DNA of 64,000 nt from Psychrobacter sp. NZS113 (GTDB lineage Bacteria; Pseudomonadota; Gammaproteobacteria; Pseudomonadales; Moraxellaceae). Within the stretch, counting starts at the first letter, position 1. Each line of letters starts with the position of its first letter. The notes under the pieces are model-generated. The model ran no database searches. It was not told where the DNA came from and saw only the letters and a program-made list of their open reading frames with translations. Shown here in pieces: positions 54,848 through 61,515 of this stretch. The position numbers and the translations under genes were made by a program. The DNA is taken from NCBI RefSeq assembly GCF_015864825.1, contig NZ_JADYWL010000003.1, forward strand, positions 186,001 to 250,000. The letters run 5' to 3'.

Positions 54848-55195
54848 CTATCTGCCCTGCATCTCTGCATGAACATCAAAAAGCGTTGGCTCTTTGATGT
54901 TGATTTCAGTTATCTTGTTACAATGGTGGCACTTGGTTCGTTTGCGACTTTCCAATCTGCGAGCAACTATATTATTTCTAGCCACTCGCTTCTCTGCTTC
55001 ATCCGCATATTTATCTAACCGCTTTTTATAATCATCCAATGCGTCTGAATAATCCATAATTGCATTAAAAGGGTCTAGCACCTCCTTGCAATCTCTACAG
55101 GTTATTGACTTGTTAGACCTGTCGATACTTATGATGTTGTGCTCACATGAGGTAACAACTTCGTATTCTTTCTTTTGAAACTTGATAACACCCAT
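54848..55195 (-). CDS. Zinc-ribbon phage protein
   Basis: 115 residues from the ATG at 55195 (GAGGTTAGTGGT upstream). Two Cys pairs: CEHN with ITCRDCKEVLDP, and TKCHHCNKI near the C-terminus. The middle is a charged helix (ALDDYKKRLDKYADEAEKR). Likely a zinc-binding DNA or replication accessory protein. Starts right after dnaB ends (4-bp gap). Confidence 0.65.
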   Translation of the reverse strand: MGVIKFQKKEYEVVTSCEHNIISIDRSNKSITCRDCKEVLDPFNAIMDYSDALDDYKKRLDKYADEAEKRVARNNIVARRLESRKRTKCHHCNKITEINIKEPTLFDVHAEMQGR

Positions 55196-55199
55196 ACCA

Positions 55200-56567
55200 C
55201 TAACCTCCATACTCTGGTATATCATCCAAATCATTCATCATTGGCATGTAATTAGCAAAGCGTGCATATTGCCCCTCAAAGCCCAATCTTACGGTTCCAG
55301 TTGGTCCATTTCTGCTTTTGGCCAAGATAACCTCTGCCGAACCATCAAGTTTGGCGCTGCCGCCTTTCTCTTTTTGCTCGTAGTAGTCATTGCGGTAAAT
55401 GAAAGTAATAAGGTCAGCGTCTTGCTCAATCGTGCCTGAATCGCGTAGATCAGACATTATAGGGCGCTTATTTGGGCGCTTCTCAACATCACGGCTCAAC
55501 TGTGACAGTAAAAACACGGGGCAACCAAACTCATGCCCCAATGCTTTTAGTGTGCGAGTGACTTTGCCGATATTATCAATCTTGTACTGGCCATCAAGCC
55601 CGCCCATTATCTGCAGGTAATCAATACCAATCGCAGATAGCTTACCGCCAGCCTCACGCTTGATACGGTTCAAGTGGGTGCGTATCTTCGCAATGCTAAT
55701 GTCTTTTTCATCTACGATGGTTAAAGGCATGCTCTCTTGGTCTGAGACAAAGCGCTGCATTCGTGCCCACTCATCCACACTTAGCTGACCTTTCCTGATA
55801 GAAGTAAGCTCAACTTTAGCTTCAGCGCTGGCAAGTCTGTCCATGACCTGCTCCTGTGGCATCTCTACGCTAAAGAATACCGCTTCACCTTCTCGGTACT
55901 TGGCGATATGTGCAAGCCAGTTCATGACTAAGGCAGTCTTACCCATTGAAGGGCGAGCGGCGACCACGACTAAGTTACCAGCAGCAATCATCATCAGGTT
56001 ATCAAGCTCTGGAAAGCCGGTAGAGATGAAATTGTTAACACCATCCCTAGCAGCTGCGATACGTTCAATCATTCCGCCCATCAAGTCACCTACTCGAGAG
56101 CAGCTGTTATCAGTATCACCCACTTCAAGGTTGGCAATAGCACTCATAACCTCGTTATTAACCTCAATAGTCTGATTATCGCCCTCTTCAAGCTTCTGTA
56201 TGCCGTACATCATCTGAGCAATAGACTGCCTACGAATTGAACGGCTCTTGACCAACTGGGCATGGTGGCGCAAGCTACTGAACGTAATACTCGGCACCAA
56301 ACTCATTTGGGCAAAGTAATCCGATGGGCAGCAACCTTCATTGAGTTGGTTACGCTCTTCAAGTAGGTCCGTCACCATGACCTGATCGTAAGGCTTGCCA
56401 TTCATCGCCAAATCACTGACTGCTTGATAGATGATTTGATGCCTTAGTGCGTCAAAATCCTGAGCAATAATAACGTCGCTGACCATATCAAATGCGCCGT
56501 CTCTACCAAGCAATTGATTAAGTACGCACTGCTCAACTTGGATAAATCTCTTTTGATCGCTAATCAT
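55200..56567 (-). CDS. dnaB: Phage replicative DNA helicase (DnaB family)
   Basis: 455 residues. The N-terminal DnaB domain (EQCVLNQLLGRDGAF) precedes the RecA-like helicase domain with Walker A AARPSMGKTALV, SVEMPQEQVMDRL, Walker B IDYLQIMGG, and the SDLRDSGTIEQDADLI segment ahead of the Arg finger region. It unwinds phage DNA at the fork. ATGA overlap with the loader gene shows coupling. Confidence 0.95.
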   Translation of the reverse strand: MISDQKRFIQVEQCVLNQLLGRDGAFDMVSDVIIAQDFDALRHQIIYQAVSDLAMNGKPYDQVMVTDLLEERNQLNEGCCPSDYFAQMSLVPSITFSSLRHHAQLVKSRSIRRQSIAQMMYGIQKLEEGDNQTIEVNNEVMSAIANLEVGDTDNSCSRVGDLMGGMIERIAAARDGVNNFISTGFPELDNLMMIAAGNLVVVAARPSMGKTALVMNWLAHIAKYREGEAVFFSVEMPQEQVMDRLASAEAKVELTSIRKGQLSVDEWARMQRFVSDQESMPLTIVDEKDISIAKIRTHLNRIKREAGGKLSAIGIDYLQIMGGLDGQYKIDNIGKVTRTLKALGHEFGCPVFLLSQLSRDVEKRPNKRPIMSDLRDSGTIEQDADLITFIYRNDYYEQKEKGGSAKLDGSAEVILAKSRNGPTGTVRLGFEGQYARFANYMPMMNDLDDIPEYGG

Positions 56568-57412
56568 TGGGCAGCTCCTGCAATTTGAATGTCTGACGTT
56601 TGAGTTCTATAGCTACCCCAGTCGCAATGCATCACCAATAGGTTTTGCTGCAATCTATCCCATGCTCTATCGCCTAAGAACTCACGTAGGCCCTTAATGT
56701 CCATATTGGTGGTTATGACTGTCGGCGCTCGGTTGTAGCGTAAGGCGATTATCTGAGCAATGCGCGCGCGGTCTTTTTCGTGACCGTCGCCCGCTCCCAA
56801 GTCGTCAATAATCAACAATTCATTTGCAGCAAGCTCCTGAAGGTAATTATATTCACTCACCTGGTAATTACCCCAATGACCTCTTGCCTGTGCGCCAATA
56901 TCAAAAGACGTTATCAACTCACAAGTGTGATCATAAAAATCTTGTTGGTTATAGCTCTTAAACTCGCTCGGTAGCGCCTGCTCTTTGACCAAGTAATGAT
57001 TGACCGCTATTGCATTGGCCAACATCGTCTTGCCCGTGCCAGTAGGCCCAAGAATAACGATGTTGCGCGAGCGACCGTCGATAGTCTTACTATATTGCTG
57101 CAGCTGGGCAATCTTGGCACGCTGGTCATCACCCTTTACTGAGTCATACCGCCATTCGCTGAATCGCCCCATATTCGCGCTCACGCCTTTGCTTTTCATT
57201 TTAGCTAGCATTAACGCTCTCATGATGCCACGGTCTGTTTTAAGGCGCTCCTCGTTGTCACGTACACGCTTATCTTCGTTACACTGGCAGCAGTTAACTT
57301 TACCTGCTATATCTCTATGAGCTGTCTGGCCATGTATGTCACAGTCAGCCAATATCTCACGCATAACCGTCGTTCCTAACTCAATCCGCGATAACTCTTT
57401 AATGATTTTCAT
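56564..57412 (-). CDS. dnaC: DnaC-like helicase loader ATPase
   Basis: 282 residues from the ATG at 57412 (GGAG upstream). The N-terminal region has CQCNED and a helical part; the AAA+ core has Walker A GPTGTGKTMLANA and Walker B LLIIDDLGAGDG, then ITTNMDIKGLREFLGDRAWDR. It loads the DnaB helicase encoded next to it (4-bp overlap). Also overlaps the DUF1376 gene by 14 bp. Confidence 0.92.
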   Translation of the reverse strand: MKIIKELSRIELGTTVMREILADCDIHGQTAHRDIAGKVNCCQCNEDKRVRDNEERLKTDRGIMRALMLAKMKSKGVSANMGRFSEWRYDSVKGDDQRAKIAQLQQYSKTIDGRSRNIVILGPTGTGKTMLANAIAVNHYLVKEQALPSEFKSYNQQDFYDHTCELITSFDIGAQARGHWGNYQVSEYNYLQELAANELLIIDDLGAGDGHEKDRARIAQIIALRYNRAPTVITTNMDIKGLREFLGDRAWDRLQQNLLVMHCDWGSYRTQTSDIQIAGAAQ

Positions 57413-58328
57413 GAAGTGCTCCTGCTCTGCTCGATAGTCCATCCAAAGGGTCATAATCTGGATCTTCATACTTGGCATTTACATTCATACTGCTATAAGA
57501 CGGCTTTGACTGCTGATTGCTGCTTGATTCGTCAACAATGATGTCGTCTAGCCAGCCTTTGTCGTTCAGATAGGTATAAGGGTCTTTGCGAAACTTCTTA
57601 GTTGGTGTTGAAGCAACGTATGCTGGCAAGTGCTGCATGATCTGCTCACGTACCTTGTTGCTAAGAGATTTCCACTTGGCCTCGCACTTCTCTTTAGCTG
57701 CTGACTTAGCGTAAGTCTTCCAGAAAACATCAAAAGGAATGTTAAGGGCTTTTTCATCATCGCCATTAGTATTAGTTAATGGTTCTTGGTTCTTGGTTAT
57801 TGGTTCTATTTTAGTCGTGCCACTTGCGTCCGCGAGACGTTCCCGAGACGTTCCATTTGCGTCATCTTTTGGGGAGCTTTCACCTACCTGACAATGTTCA
57901 GAATAAAGGGCCCGCAAATCATCCATCTTTATATTAAAATCAGGTACAACGCCTACAGCACGTAGCCCTGCAAACATATCACGCCTATCATCTCTATATC
58001 GGCGCTTACGCTCATTGGCTGCATCTTGCTTCTTGGCTGCCTCTTTATCCCTAGCTTTATAGGTGGCAATCTCCCTATCGCAGCGGCCATTCATATAAAT
58101 ACCACCTTCTTCCTCAAAGAATTCATTAAGGATAAAATCAAGTGCGACTTTTTCCGCGTCGCTGTGACAAAGTAAGCGTCTCTGGAGACGTTCCAAGTCC
58201 GTTCCATCTAAAGGGCTTTCTGTGTCGTAGTACATTTCAATACAATCACGATAGATAGACCGCTCTAAGCGTCCCAAGTGCCGTGTAGCATTATTGAAAT
58301 CTGCTATATGGTGTGGGTAGTAGTGCAT
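57399..58328 (-). CDS. DUF1376 (YdaU-like) phage replication protein
   Basis: 309 residues from the ATG at 58328 with GGAGGTG upstream. The N-terminus has HIADFNNATRHLGRLERSIY, LIDMYYD-type variant IEMYYDTESPLDGTD and LNEFFEEEGGIYMNGRCDRE, the DUF1376 pattern. The C-terminal part (FDVFWKTYAKSAAKEKCEAK) resembles primosome or replisome-organiser domains. It should direct DnaC/DnaB to the phage origin. Confidence 0.9.
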   Translation of the reverse strand: MHYYPHHIADFNNATRHLGRLERSIYRDCIEMYYDTESPLDGTDLERLQRRLLCHSDAEKVALDFILNEFFEEEGGIYMNGRCDREIATYKARDKEAAKKQDAANERKRRYRDDRRDMFAGLRAVGVVPDFNIKMDDLRALYSEHCQVGESSPKDDANGTSRERLADASGTTKIEPITKNQEPLTNTNGDDEKALNIPFDVFWKTYAKSAAKEKCEAKWKSLSNKVREQIMQHLPAYVASTPTKKFRKDPYTYLNDKGWLDDIIVDESSSNQQSKPSYSSMNVNAKYEDPDYDPLDGLSSRAGALHENH

Positions 58329-58579
58329 GGCACACCTCCAATAGGTCTGCACTGCATACACCATGCTGACATAGATTTATGAGCCCAGAAGGATTCAATA
58401 TCGCAGACAGTTGTGCTATTATCATTCTCGTGACGTTTAACCACTGATCTGAATGATGTTCGCTTATCTGCTATTCCTTGCCGTGGAGTAAGCACGAAAG
58501 TATTTATCAGTTCCAAGAAGCCTGAGCTAATCGCTCGGGCTTTTTTGTGGCTGTACTTTTTACGCAATGTGGTAGTCAT
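58304..58579 (-). CDS. Icd/Ash-like small phage protein
   Basis: 91 residues from the ATG at 58579 (GGAGGGAGCC upstream). Contains ARAISSGFLELI and FWAHKSMSAWCMQCRPIGG, recalling the C-terminal pattern of Icd/Ash-like proteins in P4-type prophages. Overlaps the genes on both sides. The family link is from memory and moderate. Confidence 0.5.
   Translation of the reverse strand: MTTTLRKKYSHKKARAISSGFLELINTFVLTPRQGIADKRTSFRSVVKRHENDNSTTVCDIESFWAHKSMSAWCMQCRPIGGVPCTTTHTI
58518..58546 (+). terminator. + strand terminator within the Icd-like gene
   Basis: GCCTGAGC-taatc-GCTCGGGC followed by six T, oriented for + strand transcripts although the gene here is on the - strand. Confidence 0.7.
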
Positions 58580-58706
58580 GGCTCCCTCCATGCTTGCTTA
58601 TTTTCTTGCGGCATTGGCTGGAAGGTTGGCGCGCAGAGTGATACTTTTGGTAGTGGTTCTTGCGCTTGGCGTGCTTACGGCTTTGCTTCGGTGGGTAAGT
58701 TTTCAT
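58560..58706 (-). CDS. Small highly basic protein (48 residues)
   Basis: The ATG overlaps the stop codon of the preceding gene, with AAGGAGGG six bases upstream, the best ribosome site in the region. Rich in Lys/Arg/His (QSRKHAKRKNHYQKYHSAR; SQCRKKISKHGG), probably nucleic-acid binding. The next gene starts inside its 3' end. Too short for usual ORF cut-offs. Confidence 0.65.
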   Translation of the reverse strand: MKTYPPKQSRKHAKRKNHYQKYHSARQPSSQCRKKISKHGGSHDYHIA

Positions 58707-59317
58707 TATTTACCCTCCTTGCCGTAACGAGTCATTGCTAGAGTTTCTTTGATTGAACCTAACTGGCTGTTTAATAGCTCGCACCACGTTACAGTGGCAT
58801 CATGCGTTAAGCGTGCCATCGATATAGCGGTGGAAGTTTCTATTTTTTCATAGTGAATGAGTGCTAATAGCTTGCCGATGTCATTTATGACAATAGCTGC
58901 ACTTTCAATGTCACAAGCAATATCTGATAACTCATGCGACGACATGATGATAACTTCGTTGTCGTCTGCTTCGGTTATGTCTATTACTGTGCGTTGTTTG
59001 ATTTGGGTACTGGGGGAACTACCATACAAGGTGTTTATTGCTTGCTGATTAGCAGGGGTGTTGTGGTATAGGCTTGGTTGAAAATCGCCTGTTTCATGGT
59101 CGCTGGCTCTAATAAAGTAACCGTTGCCATCATAGTAAAAATAACTACCTTCAAATTCTAGCGTCAAATTATTACGCTTGCCATGTGGATCATTCGTTAG
59201 CACAAAAGGGCTATTACTCAATGACGGGCATAGAACGCTGTCACCTGCCTTGAATAGGGCTGGTGTGCTGTTGATAGTGGCTTGGGTATTTGAGGTCGTG
59301 CGAATTGAATTACCCAT
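58706..59317 (-). CDS. Phage protein, unknown
   Basis: 203 residues, AGGAG before the ATG. No signal or membrane segment. ALFKAGDSVLCPSLSNSPFVL in the N-terminal part, here shortened: AGDSVLCPSLSNSPF; the C-terminal half is helical (SHELSDIACDIESAAIVIND). Coupled by an 8-bp overlap to the gene upstream and by one base to the small basic gene downstream. No family recognised. Confidence 0.6.
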   Translation of the reverse strand: MGNSIRTTSNTQATINSTPALFKAGDSVLCPSLSNSPFVLTNDPHGKRNNLTLEFEGSYFYYDGNGYFIRASDHETGDFQPSLYHNTPANQQAINTLYGSSPSTQIKQRTVIDITEADDNEVIIMSSHELSDIACDIESAAIVINDIGKLLALIHYEKIETSTAISMARLTHDATVTWCELLNSQLGSIKETLAMTRYGKEGK

Positions 59318-59969
59318 GATGGATAGCTCCTAACGTTTTTTGAGTGAATGCCACGCTATACAATAAAGATATAGGGTGACGGGTCTTACTCTCGGTAACG
59401 TTAGTAACCGCCCTGCATATTCGCCTTTCGGCTATTTTATTTTGCAGCGTCAACCCGTCATAGTCGGTCGGTGAAGTGTTCACCTTAGATATGAGGGAGT
59501 ACTCCCTTGAGTCGCTTAAGTGCGCTCTTAGGATGGTGCTTGATCGTATAGTGACAGCTTGAGAGGCTGGGCTATTATCAGGCACAAAAAAAGCCAATAA
59601 ATAACGGCTGGCTTGTCCGCTAACGTTTTTTGAGAGGACTCCATAATAACGCTTTTTATAATCTGTTGTAAAGCTGTTAATACTAAAACTATTGGCATTT
59701 AATCCATGACTAGCAAATGCAAACATTTGCGAAAATGGTGCAATCACTTTCAAACAATTGGTCAAAAAATGGGTAATAACCGGTGTTACATCAGAAAATA
59801 AGAACCCTAAAGTTATGCTTGCTGAAGCAAAGTCTTTCATCTGATTAATTGGGCTCGAAATACTACTTATAAAACTCAAATTCATATCATAAACACTCAA
59901 ATTTGAGTGTTTATAGCTATAATTTGAGCCATGGTTAGGTTTTATATCAATTTTAATGTAATTAGTCAT
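59310..59969 (-). CDS. Icd/Ash-like phage protein
   Basis: 219 residues, Ser/Thr-rich. The C-terminal half reads SQAVTIRSSTILRAHLSDSR, then AERRICRAVTNVTESKTRHP, a pattern I associate with Icd/Ash-type prophage proteins. The N-terminal half is less conserved-looking and includes a perfect palindrome in the DNA. Short overlaps on both sides (8 bp each). The reading frame is plausible, the function unknown. Confidence 0.45.
   Translation of the reverse strand: MTNYIKIDIKPNHGSNYSYKHSNLSVYDMNLSFISSISSPINQMKDFASASITLGFLFSDVTPVITHFLTNCLKVIAPFSQMFAFASHGLNANSFSINSFTTDYKKRYYGVLSKNVSGQASRYLLAFFVPDNSPASQAVTIRSSTILRAHLSDSREYSLISKVNTSPTDYDGLTLQNKIAERRICRAVTNVTESKTRHPISLLYSVAFTQKTLGAIHHG
59889..59914. repeat. 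26-bp perfect palindrome
   Basis: The core is ACTCAAATTTGAGT, extended symmetrically to 26 bp. It lies in the 5' part of the Icd/Ash-like gene. The CTCAA/TTGAG centre recurs in hairpins at 50419, 50455, 50684 and 52697. Confidence 0.8.
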
Positions 59970-60561
59970 TGGTGATTAACTCCCCTATGCTTGCGCTTAT
60001 CTCAGCCAGTCGCATTGATGCCTCACTGACGCCTTCGTTCATGCCAGCAGTAGTAAGCCGCGCTAATATGGCCATTGTTCCCAAACCATTAGCATTACCA
60101 TCAATCGATTGCTTTATCTGCTTAATATAGTCATGAGCAAGCCATGTGCCGCTAATGTCCGCTCTATCAGGGTGTGGCTTGGCATTGTTAGTAGCCAGCG
60201 TAACGCTCATAGCAATATCTAACACTTCCATTGAATAATCATTAATCTGATCAGCTTCTGCGGTGCCTTCCATGTCGGCAAGCTGCGCCAGTAGATTAAT
60301 AGCCTTAGCATTCGTGGTGAGGGCGTTTAATAGGTTGTCAATATAGTCGTTTGGTAGCCATACGCCATCGTCAGCATTAACGGCAGCTAAAGCAGCATGG
60401 TTAGCCTGGTGGCCTTTCGTCACCTCGTTTATGCTGGCAAGAATACTGATATCTTGATCGGCTTCATCGCTGCCAGTTCCGCGAACATCGTTAGGTGTAT
60501 TGACCTGACCGTATTGGTTGCGTTCTTCATTCTTATTCTTATTCTTATTAACTTTAGACAC
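59962..60561 (-). CDS. Phage protein, unknown (helical)
   Basis: 199 residues from a GTG at 60561 with GGAGAAGGA just upstream; no ATG fits. A basic Lys/Asn repeat at the N-terminus (KVNKNKNKNEE) leads to two similar halves: GVWLPNDYIDNLLNALTTNA and GTWLAHDYIKQIKQSIDGNA, so the protein is an internal duplication. Function unknown. Overlaps its neighbours by 8 bp each. Confidence 0.6.
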   Translation of the reverse strand: MSKVNKNKNKNEERNQYGQVNTPNDVRGTGSDEADQDISILASINEVTKGHQANHAALAAVNADDGVWLPNDYIDNLLNALTTNAKAINLLAQLADMEGTAEADQINDYSMEVLDIAMSVTLATNNAKPHPDRADISGTWLAHDYIKQIKQSIDGNANGLGTMAILARLTTAGMNEGVSEASMRLAEISASIGELITND

Positions 60562-60787
60562 GGTCCTTCTCCTCAATCCAATAAAGCTCAAAGCGCTTAC
60601 CATTTTTAGTGACAGACTTACCTTGTATTTTTACGCCAGCTCTCCGTAATTCATGGACGCGCTGAGCAAGGCATGTGATTTGATAGCGCTCGTAAGAATC
60701 CCACTTTGATATGGGCGCGCCAGTCATAAGGTGCGCTTTGATAGTGGCTGTCTGGGTCGCTGTTACTGTTTGCCGTGGAGTAGTCAT
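60554..60787 (-). CDS. Winged-helix DNA-binding phage protein
   Basis: 77 residues from the ATG at 60787 (GGAG upstream). ATIKAHLMTGAPISKWDSYE and QRVHELRRAGVKIQGKS match the helix-turn-helix domain found in Moraxellaceae and Vibrio phage proteins of the helix-turn-helix-55 type. Starts 2 bp after the next regulator's stop. Role in transcription control inferred. Confidence 0.7.
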   Translation of the reverse strand: MTTPRQTVTATQTATIKAHLMTGAPISKWDSYERYQITCLAQRVHELRRAGVKIQGKSVTKNGKRFELYWIEEKDRV

Positions 60788-60789
60788 TG

Positions 60790-61074
60790 TTATGCTCCCT
60801 CTACTTCTGCTGATTGTCCTTCCAACCATGCAATAACTTCATTATTACGCCACGCAGTCATGGTGGGAGATAGTCTCACTGGTGCTGGGAAACGTCCATC
60901 TTTTGACCATTCGAAAAGTGTAGTTTTACTAAAAGGCACAAATGGCAAAAGCTGGCTTGCGCGGCTCATGCCTTGTGGTGGTAAATGTTTAAAATGGTTT
61001 TCTTGCGCCTTCAGTTTGGTGCTGCCCTTGTTATTAGCAGTGAAAGGAATAACCGGAATGTCTGTAGTAGTCAT
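60790..61074 (-). CDS. AlpA family regulator
   Basis: 94 residues, GGGAG before the ATG. FSKTTLFEWSKDGRFPAPVR with WRNNEVIAWLEGQ is the AlpA pattern (turn, DGRFPxPxR, W-x-x-x-EV). Probably activates excision or early genes. In a row with other small regulators on the same strand. Confidence 0.82.
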   Translation of the reverse strand: MTTTDIPVIPFTANNKGSTKLKAQENHFKHLPPQGMSRASQLLPFVPFSKTTLFEWSKDGRFPAPVRLSPTMTAWRNNEVIAWLEGQSAEVEGA

Positions 61075-61076
61075 GA

Positions 61077-61307
61077 CTAAACTCCCTTGCTAGCTGAGTG
61101 TTGACGTTCAATCCATGATAATAAGTCAGCATTTCTAAATAATAAAATTCCGTTGATATCAATCGGTCTTGGGAACTTTTCGACCTTCCACCATCGGCGG
61201 AGTGTCTGATGATGAACACCTATTAAGGATGCCGCTGTCTTAATGCGCGTCTGCCCTTGTGGGTGTAATTGCGATGGGTTTTGAGGATTGTTTGATATAT
61301 TCAGCAT
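61077..61307 (-). CDS. AlpA/excisionase-like regulator
   Basis: 76 residues, AGGAGATAT before the ATG. IKTAASLIGVHHQTLRRWWK, EKFPRPIDIN and FRNADLLSWIE make the winged-helix pattern. First gene of the regulator row, downstream of the tape-measure terminator, so the promoter of this operon lies between 61308 and 61455. Confidence 0.82.
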   Translation of the reverse strand: MLNISNNPQNPSQLHPQGQTRIKTAASLIGVHHQTLRRWWKVEKFPRPIDINGILLFRNADLLSWIERQHSASKGV

Positions 61308-61454
61308 TTTGATATCTCCTGTTTAATGCCGTTGATTGGCGTTATTAAGTGTTATCAATATTAGCTACTGGGAGGTTTACCAGCATCCCAACTGGTATGA
61401 ACTGGCATCCCAACTGGTATGCCAGTTTTATTTTGGTATGGTTTTTTTGACAAT

Positions 61455-61480
61455 AAAAAAGGCGAGCTATTAAGCTCACC
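61455..61480 (-). terminator. Terminator after the tape-measure gene
   Basis: On the - strand GGTGAGCT-taat-AGCTCGCC (one mismatch) followed by T-run. It separates the late gene from the regulator row. The 200-bp gap also has a twice repeated GCATCCCAACTGGTATG unit near 61383 and 61404. Confidence 0.85.
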
Positions 61481-61515
61481 TCTTTGTCATTTCTTATGCT
61501 GGCATGTTGAATGTA

